From positions 62,001 through 126,000 of the forward strand of contig CAWIUT010000001.1 of assembly GCA_963839365.1 (NCBI GenBank): a stretch of DNA of 64,000 nt, in the 5' to 3' direction. Shown piece after piece: positions 37,602 to 45,910 of this stretch. A program made the translations under genes and the position numbers. Source of the stretch: DASSKA01 sp963839365 (GTDB lineage Bacteria; Actinomycetota; Actinomycetes; Propionibacteriales; Nocardioidaceae). Position 1 is the first letter of the stretch; each line of letters begins with the position of its first letter. The notes beneath the pieces were generated by a model. It was not told the DNA's origin and searched no databases. It saw only the letters and a list, made by a program, of their open reading frames with translations.

Positions 37602-37670
37602 GTCCGCACGGCACCCGCGGATCGGTCCGGGTCACACGAAGGAAGCCACCGACCCGGCGAGCACCCGCGC

Positions 37671-38600
37671 TCAGCCGCCCACCGCCTCGGCCACCGCGGC
37701 GATCGTGCCCGGCCCGACCCGGCAGCACCCGCCGACGTACGCCGCGCCCGCCTGCACCCAACCCGCGACCAGCCCGACGTCGTAGGCCGACTCCCCGGCC
37801 CAGCTCCGGCGGTCCGCCTGCCACCGCTCCCCGCTGTTGGGGTAGGCGACCGCGGGCCTTCCGGTCACCCTGGTGGCCAGCGCGACCGCTTCCCGCACGT
37901 CCCCCGGCGCGCAGCAGTTGATCCCGACCGCGAACACGTTACTCGCCGACCCGGCGACGGCGAAGGCGTCGGCGAGCGGCTGCCCGGCGCGGGTGCGCAG
38001 CCCGTCCGCGGAGAAGGAGAACCAGGCCGGCACGGCGAGCTCGTCGAGGAGCGCGGCGAGAACCTCGGCCTCGTCCGCGTCCGGGATCGTCTCCACCGCG
38101 AACAGGTCCGGGCCCGCCGAAGCGAGCAGCTCCAGCCTCGGCAGGTGGAAGTCCCGGAGCGCCCGCCGGGACAGGCCGTAGCGTCCGCGGTACTCCGACC
38201 CGTCGGCCAGCACGGCGCCGTACGGCCCCACCGAGGCGGCCACCCAGCGCGTCGCGCCGTCGCCCGCCAGCGCGTCACGCGCCTCCCGGGCGATGGTCAC
38301 GCTGCGCCGTACCAGCGTCTCCGCCTCCGCACGGCTGAGCCCGCACGACTCGAACCCGCTCACGCTGGCCTGGTAGCTGGCGGCGGTCGCGACCCGTGCC
38401 CCGGCGTCGAAGTACGCCCGGTGCACGGCGGCGATCTCCCCGGGCGCGTCCCGCAGCAGCCGCGCGGTCCACAACGCGCCGGAGACGTCGTTGCCGCGGT
38501 CCTCCAACGCGTTGGACATCCCGCCGTCGAGGACCACGGCGGCGGGCCGGCCGTCCGCACCGGCCTCGGCGAGCTCCAGGTGTGGTGGTCGGCTGGTCAC
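37671..38600 (-). CDS. mmuM: Homocysteine S-methyltransferase
   Basis: Transfers a methyl group, usually from S-methylmethionine, to homocysteine to make methionine. The 309-residue protein has the pterin-independent family motifs: VVLDGGMSNALEDRG, AAVHRAYFDAGARVATAASY, the zinc ligand in VGINCCAPGD and the cysteine pair in YVGGCCRVGPGTI. No S-methylmethionine permease is adjacent. Start GTG at 38600. Confidence 0.92.
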   Translation of the reverse strand: MTSRPPHLELAEAGADGRPAAVVLDGGMSNALEDRGNDVSGALWTARLLRDAPGEIAAVHRAYFDAGARVATAASYQASVSGFESCGLSRAEAETLVRRSVTIAREARDALAGDGATRWVAASVGPYGAVLADGSEYRGRYGLSRRALRDFHLPRLELLASAGPDLFAVETIPDADEAEVLAALLDELAVPAWFSFSADGLRTRAGQPLADAFAVAGSASNVFAVGINCCAPGDVREAVALATRVTGRPAVAYPNSGERWQADRRSWAGESAYDVGLVAGWVQAGAAYVGGCCRVGPGTIAAVAEAVGG

Positions 38601-38653
38601 CGCCCCAGTCTCCCAGCAGTACGACGGAGGGCCGGCCGCCGTCCGAGCCAGCC

Positions 38654-38681
38654 AACCTATATGCTTTAGGTTCTGGCCTAA
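38654..38681 (+). promoter_or_regulatory. Candidate TetR promoter/operator
   Basis: Two overlapping inverted repeats are visible: AACCTA-7 nt-TAGGTT (38654-38672) and TTAGG-6 nt-CCTAA (38666-38681). The first contains TATGCT (38660-38665), a good -10 box. The site lies about 20-45 bp upstream of the tetR ATG and is A/T rich against the background, which fits autorepression. Confidence 0.6.
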
Positions 38682-38698
38682 TCAGCGAAGGGAGCGCC

Positions 38699-39268
38699 AT
38701 GGTGCGCGCGGGTCTGACCCCGGCACGGCTGGTCCAGGGCGGTGCCGAGCTGGCCGACGAGGTGGGCTTCGACCAGGTGACTCTCTCGGCGCTGGCGAGA
38801 CGGTTCGAGGTGAGGGTCGCGAGCCTGTACTGGCACCTCGAGAGCTCCCACGACCTGAAGACCAAGATCGCCCTGCGGGCCCTCGAAGAGCTCGCCGACC
38901 GGGCCGCCGACGCGATGGCGGGCCGGGCCGGCAAGGCAGCACTGGCCGCGCTGGCGAACGTCTACCGGGACTACGCGCGCGAGCACCCGGGCCGCTACGC
39001 CGCCGCCCAGATGCGACTCGACCCGGAGACGGCCGCGGCCAGCGCCGGTGTCCGACACGCACAGCTGACCCGGGCGATCCTGCGTGGCTACGACCTGGAC
39101 GAGCCGGACCAGACCCACGCGGTCCGTCTGCTCGGCAGCGTCTTCAACGGCTATGTGTCCCTGGAGATGGGCGGAGGGTTCGACCACAGCGCACCCGACA
39201 CGCACGAGACCTGGGCACGGATCATGGACGCCCTCGACGCCCTGCTGCGGAACTGGCCCGCGCCCTGA
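38699..39268 (+). CDS. TetR-family transcriptional regulator
   Basis: A 189-residue TetR protein. The N-terminal helix-turn-helix reads GFDQVTLSALARRFEVRVAS then LYWHLESSHDLKTKIALRA. The C-terminal part (LANVYRDYAREHPGRYAAAQ) matches the TetR_C_33/WHG type. The next gene, 62 bp downstream, encodes an SGNH hydrolase on the same strand and is the likely target with tetR itself. GGGAG precedes the ATG. Confidence 0.9.
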   Translation: MVRAGLTPARLVQGGAELADEVGFDQVTLSALARRFEVRVASLYWHLESSHDLKTKIALRALEELADRAADAMAGRAGKAALAALANVYRDYAREHPGRYAAAQMRLDPETAAASAGVRHAQLTRAILRGYDLDEPDQTHAVRLLGSVFNGYVSLEMGGGFDHSAPDTHETWARIMDALDALLRNWPAP

Positions 39269-39330
39269 CCACGACCTCTCCCCCACGACCTCTCATCCGG
39301 CACCCACGACCACGCACCGAAGGCGGCACC

Positions 39331-40536
39331 ATGCACACCCGACCCGGCTGGATCACCACGCCCCTCACCATGGACCTCCTGCGCGGGGCCCTCGAGCTGG
39401 AGCACACCGACCGCGGCGTGCTCCCCCACCGGCTGCCCGCGTGGGCGCGCGACCAGTGTCCCGACCCGCAGCTGGCCATGGCGGAATCCCAACCGTCCGG
39501 GGTGCGGCTGGTCTTCCGCACCCGCGCCACCACCATCGAGCTGGACGCGCAACCGACCCGGCGCGCCTACGTCGGCGCGCCGCCTCGCCCGGACGGCATC
39601 TACGACCTGCTGGTCGACGGCGAGCTTGCCGGCCAGGCCGCTGTGACCGGGGGCGACACGGTGACCGTCGACCTGGCCACCGGCGCGACCGAGCACACGA
39701 CCGGCCGGGTCGGGACGCTCCGGTTCACCGGCCTGGCCGAGCAGGCGAAGGACGTCGAGATCTGGCTGCCCCACCACGAGACCACCCAGCTCGTCGCCCT
39801 GCGCACCGACGCCCCCGTCGAGCCCGGCTCCACCCGGGCCCGCCCGGTGTGGCTGCACCACGGCAGCTCGATCAGCCACGGCTCCGACGCCGCGAGCCCG
39901 AGCACCACCTGGCCGGCGCTCGCCGCCTCCCGCGGCGACGTGGAGCTCGTCAACCTCGGGCTGGGCGGCGGCGCCCTGCTCGACCCGTTCACCGCACGGG
40001 TCATGCGCGACACCCCGGCCGACCTGATCAGCGCCAAGATCGGCATCAACCTGGCGAACGCCGACCTGATGCGCCTGCGCGGGTTCACCGCGGCCGTGCA
40101 CGGATTCCTCGACACCATCCGCGACGGGCACCCCTCCGCACCCCTGCTGGTCGTCTCGCCCCTCTACTGCCCCCTCCAGGAAGACACCCCCGGTCCGCTC
40201 GCCTTCGACTTCAGCGCCCTCGCCGCCGGAAAGCTGCAGTTCCGCGCCACCGGCGACCCCGCCGAGCGCGCCGCCGGGAAGCTCACGCTGAGCCTCATCC
40301 GAGAAGAGCTGGCTCGCATCGTGCAGCAGCGATCCGCCGACGACCCGAACCTGAGCTACCTCGACGGTCGGGAGCTGTACGGTGAGACGGACTTCGCCGA
40401 GCTGCCCCTGCCCGACGGGCTCCACCCGGACGCCGCGACTCACCATCGGATCGCCGAGCGCTTCGCCGAGCGCGTCTTCGGCGCCACCGGCCCGTTCGCG
40501 GACGCAGAGCGTCAGGGGCCGCAACGTCGCACGTGA
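39331..40536 (+). CDS. SGNH/GDSL-type hydrolase
   Basis: A 401-residue esterase-like protein. A jelly-roll-like N-terminal half (residues 1-165) is followed by the SGNH core: HHGSSISHGSDA with the nucleophilic Ser, GLGGGALLDPFT, GINLANADL with the conserved Asn, and DGLHPDAATH with the Asp-His pair. No signal peptide is seen. Such proteins deacetylate sugars or polysaccharides. The last codons lie within the first copy of the 40515-40646 repeat. Confidence 0.88.
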   Translation: MHTRPGWITTPLTMDLLRGALELEHTDRGVLPHRLPAWARDQCPDPQLAMAESQPSGVRLVFRTRATTIELDAQPTRRAYVGAPPRPDGIYDLLVDGELAGQAAVTGGDTVTVDLATGATEHTTGRVGTLRFTGLAEQAKDVEIWLPHHETTQLVALRTDAPVEPGSTRARPVWLHHGSSISHGSDAASPSTTWPALAASRGDVELVNLGLGGGALLDPFTARVMRDTPADLISAKIGINLANADLMRLRGFTAAVHGFLDTIRDGHPSAPLLVVSPLYCPLQEDTPGPLAFDFSALAAGKLQFRATGDPAERAAGKLTLSLIREELARIVQQRSADDPNLSYLDGRELYGETDFAELPLPDGLHPDAATHHRIAERFAERVFGATGPFADAERQGPQRRT

Positions 40537-40646
40537 GCCCCGGCGGCCCCAGAACCGGCCTCGCCGGGGGCCGCAACGTCGCACATGCTGGCAGATTGCC
40601 CACCGCCCGCCGCCCGACCCAACCGAGGGCCCCAACGTCGCACACG
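40515..40646. repeat. Three copies of an ACGTCGCA-centred repeat
   Basis: Copies at 40515-40535, 40567-40587 and 40625-40646 share GGGGCCGCAACGTCGCAC or close variants, spaced 52-59 bp. After the first and third copies a second shared block GGCGGCCCCAGAWCCGGC follows. The family recurs in the opposite orientation at 55822-55897. The region separates two convergent genes. Confidence 0.7.
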
Positions 40647-40751
40647 CGCCCAGGCGGCCCCAGATCCGGCGTGCGAAAGGCGCGACCTTCCGCTGCTCGG
40701 CTGCCGCGGCTTCACCCACGCGTTCGCCGGGCTGCCGATGCCGCATTAGGG

Positions 40752-41174
40752 TCAGCCGGCCATCTCGTCGAGCCGGCGCTGCACCTCGTCATCGGACAGC
40801 GTGAGGGGCGTCTGCAACAGCCACTCGTGGCCGAACGGGTCACGCACCCGGCCGCCCCGGGCGCCGTACGGCTGGTCGCCCACCTCGAAGACCACCGTTC
40901 CGCCGGCATCGACGACCGCCCGCGCCAGGGAGTCCGGGTCGTCGGTGGTGACGTCCATCAGCACACCGGGACGGCCGAGCGTGGCCGGGGAGGGGGCGGC
41001 GTCGTCGGCGTCCTTGAGGGTGATCGTTCCGCCGAGGAGCTCGAGATCGGCGAGCACCACTTGGTCCCCGAGGGTGTACCGGTGGAGTATGCCGGCGCCG
41101 AACGCCCTGCCGTAGAGCTCGATGGCCGCATCCGCATCGGAGACGACGGGCTTGGGACGCATCTGCGCACTCAT
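40752..41174 (-). CDS. VOC (glyoxalase-like, PhnB-type) protein
   Basis: A 140-residue vicinal-oxygen-chelate protein with the PhnB/YdcE-like pattern: RPKPVVSDADAAIELYGRAF, GVLMDVTTDDPDSLARAV and RVRDPFGHEWLLQTPL. The role of such stand-alone proteins is usually unknown. The ATG at 41174 is preferred. It lies 45 bp after the F420-type reductase gene on the same strand. Confidence 0.85.
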   Translation of the reverse strand: MSAQMRPKPVVSDADAAIELYGRAFGAGILHRYTLGDQVVLADLELLGGTITLKDADDAAPSPATLGRPGVLMDVTTDDPDSLARAVVDAGGTVVFEVGDQPYGARGGRVRDPFGHEWLLQTPLTLSDDEVQRRLDEMAG

Positions 41175-41219
41175 GGGCTCACCTGCCACGGGAACCGCGG
41201 CACGTCCCTCTTCGTGGCC

Positions 41220-41837
41220 TCAGGCGGGCCGCAGCACCTTGAACGCGTGCGTCCAGACCCCTTCCCGCAGGCCGTACAGCACCCAGGCGATCGACATCGG
41301 CTCCAGCCAGCGGCTCGCGGTGATGTCGCCCAGGTCGGCGACCTCCCAGCCGGTCGCCGCCAGGATCCCGGCCACCGTCTGCTTGGCGTCGTCGTCGTTC
41401 CCCGCGATCAGCATGGTCGGCGGGCCACCCGGCAGGTCCGGATCGACCATGGACGCGTTCCCGACGGTGTTGTAGGCCTTCACCACCGCGGCGTCCGGCA
41501 GCGCGCGCTGCACCCGCTCCCCCAGGGAGTCGGTGGTGCCCACGAACAGACCCGGCCGGTTCCCGGTGAAGTCCAGGGGGTTGGTGGTGTCGACCACCAC
41601 CTTGTCGCCGACTGCCGTGCGGAGCGAGCCGGCCAGCTCCGCCGCGATCTCGCCGTTGACGGCGAGGAAGACCAGCTCCGCCCAGTCGGCGACCTCCAGG
41701 GACGGGCCGGGGTCGAAGCCGGCGAGCTCGGGGCGATCCGTGCCCCGCGTCCCGACCCGCACCTTGTGCCCGTGCCCTGACAGGCCGTGAGCCAGCGCCT
41801 GGCCGACCGCGCCGCTGCCGATGATTCCGATCCGCAT
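41220..41837 (-). CDS. NAD(P)/F420-binding oxidoreductase (NPDX/F420_oxidored family)
   Basis: A 205-residue Rossmann protein beginning MRIGIIGSGAVGQALAHGLS. It has VVVDTTNPLDFTG, VVKAYNTVGNASM and TMLIAGNDDDAKQTVAGIL, as in F420H2:NADP oxidoreductases and their many actinobacterial relatives. Whether it really uses F420 cannot be told. It stands just downstream of leuA but has its own start region. Confidence 0.87.
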   Translation of the reverse strand: MRIGIIGSGAVGQALAHGLSGHGHKVRVGTRGTDRPELAGFDPGPSLEVADWAELVFLAVNGEIAAELAGSLRTAVGDKVVVDTTNPLDFTGNRPGLFVGTTDSLGERVQRALPDAAVVKAYNTVGNASMVDPDLPGGPPTMLIAGNDDDAKQTVAGILAATGWEVADLGDITASRWLEPMSIAWVLYGLREGVWTHAFKVLRPA

Positions 41838-41886
41838 GAGGCCATCTTCACGCCGCCGCAGCGCCTTGCGCGACGGTCTTTCGGCC

Positions 41887-43677
41887 TCACCCGGCGGCGC
41901 GGCGCCGGGCGTCCCCGGCGCGGTTGATCGCCGAGATGACCGCCTTCAGCGACGCGGTGACGATGTTCGGGTCCAGCCCGACGCCCCACAGCACCTGGTC
42001 GCCGACCGCGCACTCGACGTACGCCGCGGCGATCGCGTCGCCCCCGGACGACATCGCGTGCTCGTGGTAGTCGAGCACCCGCACGTCCCCGCGCTCGGCG
42101 TACACCGGGTTGCCGGCTTCCTGCTCGGTCGCCACCAGGTCGTTGACCGCGTTCACGAACGCCTCGATCGGCCCGTTCCCGGTGCCCGACAGCGCGTGCA
42201 TCTGCCCGTCGACGTACACGTTGACGGTGAGCGCGTCCTTCTCCCCCGCCGCCGCGGAGGTGTGCACCGAGTTGAGCTTCAGCGGCGACTCCCGGTCGAG
42301 GTACTCGGAGCGGAACGAGCCCCAGATCGCCTCCGGCGACATCTCGCCGCCCTGGTCGTCGGTGTGCCGCTGCACCACCCGGCTGAACTCGATCTGCAGC
42401 CGGCGCGGCAGCTCCAGCTTGTGCTCGGCCTTCAAGATGTAGGCCACGCCGCCCTTGCCGGACTGGCTGTTCACCCGGATCACGGCTTCGTAGGAGCGGC
42501 CCACGTCCTTGGGGTCGATGGGCAGGTACGGCGCCTCCCACGGGAACTCGTTCACCGGCACGCCGGCCGCCGTGGCCTGACGCTCCAGGTCCTCCAGGCC
42601 CTTCTTGATCGCGTCCTGGTGCGAGCCGGAGAACGCGGTGTACACCAGGTCGCCGGCGTAGGGGTGCCGCGGCGGCACCGGCAGCTGGGTGCAGTACTCC
42701 ACGGTCCGCCGGACCTCGTCGATGTCGGAGAAGTCGACCTGCGGGTCGATGCCCTGACTGAACAGGTTCATGCCCAGCGTGACCAGGTCCACGTTCCCGG
42801 TGCGCTCGCCGTGCCCGAACAGGCAGCCCTCCACGCGGTCGGCGCCGGCCATCATCGCCAGCTCAGTGGCCGCCACCGCCGTACCGCGGTCGTTGTGCGG
42901 GTGCAGCGACACCACGCTGTGCTCGCGCCGGGTCAGCTGCCGGCTGAACCACTCGATCTGGTCGGCGTAGACGTTCGGGGTGGACATCTCCACCGTGGCC
43001 GGCAGGTTGAGGATGATCTCCCGGTCCGGGCCCGGCTGCCAGACGTCCGAGACCGCCTCGCACACGTCCACGGCGAACTCGAGCTCGGTGCCGGTGAAGA
43101 TCTCCGGGGAGTACTGGTAGCCGAACTCTGTCCCAGCAGCGCTGAGTAGTTCTTCGGCGTACTTCATCACCATCTCGGTGCCGCGTACGGCGATGGTGCG
43201 GCACTCGTCCCTGTCCACCCCGAACACCACCCGCCGGAACAGCGGCGCGGTGGCGTTGTAGAGGTGCACGTTCGCACGCGTCGTGCCCACCAGCGACTGC
43301 ACGGTCCGCTCGATCAGGTCCTCCCGCGCCTGGGTGAGCACCGAGATCGTCACGTCCTCGGGGATCTTGCCCTGCTCGATGAGCTGGCGCACGAAGTCGT
43401 AGTCGGTCTGGCTCGCCGACGGGAAGCCGACCTCGATCTCCTTGTAGCCCATGCCCACCAGCAGGTCGAACATGGTGTGCTTGCGGGCCGGGGTCATCGG
43501 GTCGATGAGCGCCTGGTTGCCGTCCCGCAGGTCGGTCGACAGCCAGCGCGGCGGGCTGTCGATGGTGCGGGTCGGCCAGCTGCGGTCGGGCAGGTCCACC
43601 GGCGGGAAGGCGCGATAGCGCCGGAAGGGCATCCCGCTGGGCTGCTGGCGGTTCGACTTGCGGTTGGTGTGGGTCAT
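41887..43677 (-). CDS. leuA: 2-Isopropylmalate synthase
   Basis: First committed step of leucine synthesis: acetyl-CoA plus 2-oxoisovalerate. The 596-residue protein is the long actinobacterial type. Visible are WLSTDLRDGNQALIDPMTPA, GYKEIEVGFPSASQTDYDFV, SLHPHNDRGTAVAATELAMM with the metal-binding HxH, GHGERTGNVDLVTLGMN, and a C-terminal LeuA dimer/regulatory domain. It is preceded by a leader peptide with three Leu codons and by alternative hairpins that reach its start codon, pointing to leucine-dependent attenuation. Confidence 0.96.
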   Translation of the reverse strand: MTHTNRKSNRQQPSGMPFRRYRAFPPVDLPDRSWPTRTIDSPPRWLSTDLRDGNQALIDPMTPARKHTMFDLLVGMGYKEIEVGFPSASQTDYDFVRQLIEQGKIPEDVTISVLTQAREDLIERTVQSLVGTTRANVHLYNATAPLFRRVVFGVDRDECRTIAVRGTEMVMKYAEELLSAAGTEFGYQYSPEIFTGTELEFAVDVCEAVSDVWQPGPDREIILNLPATVEMSTPNVYADQIEWFSRQLTRREHSVVSLHPHNDRGTAVAATELAMMAGADRVEGCLFGHGERTGNVDLVTLGMNLFSQGIDPQVDFSDIDEVRRTVEYCTQLPVPPRHPYAGDLVYTAFSGSHQDAIKKGLEDLERQATAAGVPVNEFPWEAPYLPIDPKDVGRSYEAVIRVNSQSGKGGVAYILKAEHKLELPRRLQIEFSRVVQRHTDDQGGEMSPEAIWGSFRSEYLDRESPLKLNSVHTSAAAGEKDALTVNVYVDGQMHALSGTGNGPIEAFVNAVNDLVATEQEAGNPVYAERGDVRVLDYHEHAMSSGGDAIAAAYVECAVGDQVLWGVGLDPNIVTASLKAVISAINRAGDARRRAAG

Positions 43678-43771
43678 GGTCCTCGCTGCCTTCGGTGGGC
43701 GACTGCGCCGGAGCAGTGCCGAACTCCGCAGCGAGGGGTCCGGCGGTTAGAGGACCTCGCTGCGGCAGCGA
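43678..43771 (-). promoter_or_regulatory. leuA attenuator with mutually exclusive hairpins
   Basis: Four segments can pair in competing ways on the minus strand. Segment 1 TCGCTGC (43771-43765) pairs with segment 2 GCAGCGAGGTCC (43763-43752). Segment 2 also pairs with segment 3 GGACCCCTCGCTGC (43741-43728). Segment 3 also pairs with segment 4 GCAGCGAGGACC (43689-43678). Segment 4 ends at the base before the leuA ATG and contains its GAGG. No T-tract follows, so the 3:4 hairpin would hide the translation start rather than terminate transcription. Confidence 0.7.
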
Positions 43772-43794
43772 AGAAGGAGGCTGCACGTGCTCAT
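43747..43794 (-). CDS. leuL: leuA leader peptide
   Basis: A 15-residue frame, MSTCSLLLRCRSEVL, with three adjacent Leu codons (CTC CTT CTT) and a fourth before the stop TAA. It starts 9 nt after a -10-like TACGCT (43809-43804), so the message is probably leaderless. Ribosome stalling at the Leu codons would cover segment 1 and favour the 2:3 pairing, freeing the leuA start. Confidence 0.8.
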   Translation of the reverse strand: MSTCSLLLRCRSEVL

Positions 43795-44013
43795 GACCCG
43801 CTCAGCGTAGCGGGGCCTGCCGAGTCGTCGCGACCCGGTGCCACATTCCGGGACACGCGCCCGCACGCGCGGCCGGGGGCCCGGGCGTGGACGGCGACGA
43901 CGGCGCGACCACCTTCGGCTGCTGAGCGAACGCCCTCCCCTCGCGGGGTGCGGCAACCGGACGACGATACGATGCGGCACATCCGTGGCCGTACCTCGTG
44001 AGGGAGGCCGATC

Positions 44014-44934
44014 CTGGCCTGTACCACCGCACGTCTCGCGTGCCTGCTGACCGCTCTCCTGGCCGCCGCCGCGCTGCTGGTCTCCGGCTGCACCGCGGGT
44101 GGCTCGACCGATGCTGCCTCGACGGGGACCGCGACCTCGCCGACCTCCCCGCTGGCGCGGACGTCGGCGGAGTCCCCGCCAGGCTCCTCGCCCAGTACGA
44201 CGGCCAGTACGACGCCCAGTACGACGGCCAGTACGACGCCCTCACCGGCGGTGCCACCGGCGCCGCCGGAGGGAGCCTGCTACCGGCTCACGTTCCACGA
44301 GCTGGCGTCCTCGGCCAACACCGACCACCCCTCCCTGTGCGGGGAGACGCACACCACACAGACCATCTTCGTCGGCCGGCTGCACACCCGCGCCGCGGTG
44401 GACTCCACCCCGGCGCGGGACCAGATGGCCCGGGTCTGCCCACGGAAGCTGGCGCACTACCTGGGCGGCAGCCCCTCGGTGCGGCACCTGAGCCGGTTCA
44501 ACGTGATCTGGTTCGGCCCGTCCCCGGCACAGGCCGAGGCCGGCGCTCGCTGGTTCCGCTGCGACGTGATCGCGTTCGGCGGTCCGAACCGGCTCTACCC
44601 GCTGCCCCGCCCGCACCGGCTGCACGGCATCCTCGACCACACGCACGCGCTCGCCGTCTACGGGCTGTGCGGCACCGCCGCCCCGGGCAGCCAGGACTTC
44701 GAGCGGGTGATCTGTGCGCGGCACCACCAGTGGCGAGCGGCGTCCACAATCCACCTCGCCGGCGACAAGTACCCCGGCCAGCCGGCAGTGCGCACCGCCG
44801 GCAACAGCACCTGCCGGGACCGGGTGCAGGCCACGCAGGGCTCCTCGCTGCGGTTCAGCTACGGCTGGGAGTGGCCGACCCGGCAGCAGTGGCGCGCCGG
44901 TCAGCACTACGGCTACTGCTGGCAACCCGGCTGA
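44014..44934 (+). CDS. Septum formation-family lipoprotein
   Basis: A lipoprotein of about 306 residues. The signal peptide ends in the lipobox LVSGC and is followed by a Ser/Thr/Pro linker containing four STT blocks. Two domains of the Septum_form type follow, with paired cysteines in CYRLTFHEL, CGETHTTQTIFVGR, RCDVIAFGG, CARHHQWRAA and GYCW. The frame is closed by TGA at 43999 and has no ATG, GTG or TTG before the signal peptide. The best start is CTG 44014, 6 nt after GGGAGG. Role unknown; such proteins lie at the outer membrane face. Confidence 0.75.
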   Translation: MACTTARLACLLTALLAAAALLVSGCTAGGSTDAASTGTATSPTSPLARTSAESPPGSSPSTTASTTPSTTASTTPSPAVPPAPPEGACYRLTFHELASSANTDHPSLCGETHTTQTIFVGRLHTRAAVDSTPARDQMARVCPRKLAHYLGGSPSVRHLSRFNVIWFGPSPAQAEAGARWFRCDVIAFGGPNRLYPLPRPHRLHGILDHTHALAVYGLCGTAAPGSQDFERVICARHHQWRAASTIHLAGDKYPGQPAVRTAGNSTCRDRVQATQGSSLRFSYGWEWPTRQQWRAGQHYGYCWQPG

Positions 44935-44950
44935 GCCGGACCGACGAGGC

Positions 44951-45910
44951 TCAGAACCCGAGCCGGCGCAGCTGCTTGGGGTCGCGCTGCCAGTCCTTGG
45001 CCACCTTGACATGCAGGTCGAGGTAGACCGGGGTGCCGAGCATCGCCTCGATCTGCTTGCGGGCCGCGGTGCCCACCTGCCGCAGCCGGCTGCCCTGGTG
45101 CCCGATCACGATGCCTTTCTGGGAGCTGCGCTCGACGAACACGTTGGCGTGCACGTCCAGCAGCGGCTTGTCCGCCGGCCGCTCCTCCCGCAGCCCCATC
45201 TCCTCGACCACCACTGCGATCGAGTGCGGCAGCTCGTCGCGGACGCCCTCCAGCGCCGCCTCCCGGATCAGCTCGGCCACGATCACCTGCTCCGGGGTGT
45301 CGGTGAGCTCCCCGTCCGGGTAGAGCTGCGGCCCTTCGGGCAGCTGGGCCACCAGCAGGTCGGCGAGCAGGTCCACCTGCGCCCCGGCCACCGCCGACAC
45401 CGGCACGATCTCCGCCCACTCGATGCCGGCCTCCTCGCCCAGACGGGCGATGTCCAGCAGGTGCTCGGCGAGCCGGTCGGAGGAGGCCAGGTCGGTCTTG
45501 GTGGCGACCGCCACCTTCGTCGTACGACGCACCTTGGCCAGCTCACCGACCAGGAACCGGTCGCCGGGGCCGATCTTCTGGTCCGCCGGGAAGCAGGCCG
45601 CCACCACGTCCACCTCGCCCCACGTGGTGGTGACCAGGTCGTTGAGCCGCTCCCCCAGCAGGGTCCGCGGCCGGTGCAGACCCGGGGTGTCCACCAGCAC
45701 CAGCTGCGCGTCGGGGCGGTTCACGATGCCGCGCACCACGGTCCGGGTGGTCTGCGGGCGGGAGGAGGTGATCGCGACCTTGCTGCCGACCAGCGTGTTG
45801 GTCAGCGTGGACTTGCCGGCGTTGGGCCGGCCCACCAGCGACGCGAAGCCGCTACGGAAGGGGCCGTGGCGCTCGGGGACGGGGGGCTCGGACACGGGGC
45901 GCTCGGACAC
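44951..45910 (-). CDS. era: GTPase Era
   Basis: Ribosome-assembly GTPase binding the 3' end of 16S rRNA. The 319-residue protein shows G1 GRPNAGKST, G2 RPQTTRTVVRG, G3 DTPGLHRPR, G4 TKTD and the C-terminal KH domain KGIVIGHQGSRLRQVG. Start GTG 45910 lies within the tail of the upstream transporter gene. The N-terminal 18 residues are encoded by a short tandem repeat and are probably not structured. Confidence 0.95.
   Translation of the reverse strand: MSERPVSEPPVPERHGPFRSGFASLVGRPNAGKSTLTNTLVGSKVAITSSRPQTTRTVVRGIVNRPDAQLVLVDTPGLHRPRTLLGERLNDLVTTTWGEVDVVAACFPADQKIGPGDRFLVGELAKVRRTTKVAVATKTDLASSDRLAEHLLDIARLGEEAGIEWAEIVPVSAVAGAQVDLLADLLVAQLPEGPQLYPDGELTDTPEQVIVAELIREAALEGVRDELPHSIAVVVEEMGLREERPADKPLLDVHANVFVERSSQKGIVIGHQGSRLRQVGTAARKQIEAMLGTPVYLDLHVKVAKDWQRDPKQLRRLGF

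Noticed and set aside
41821..43149. Long plus-strand frame opposite leuA
   Set aside because: It mirrors the leuA codons, has no domain and is a usual antisense shadow in GC-rich DNA.
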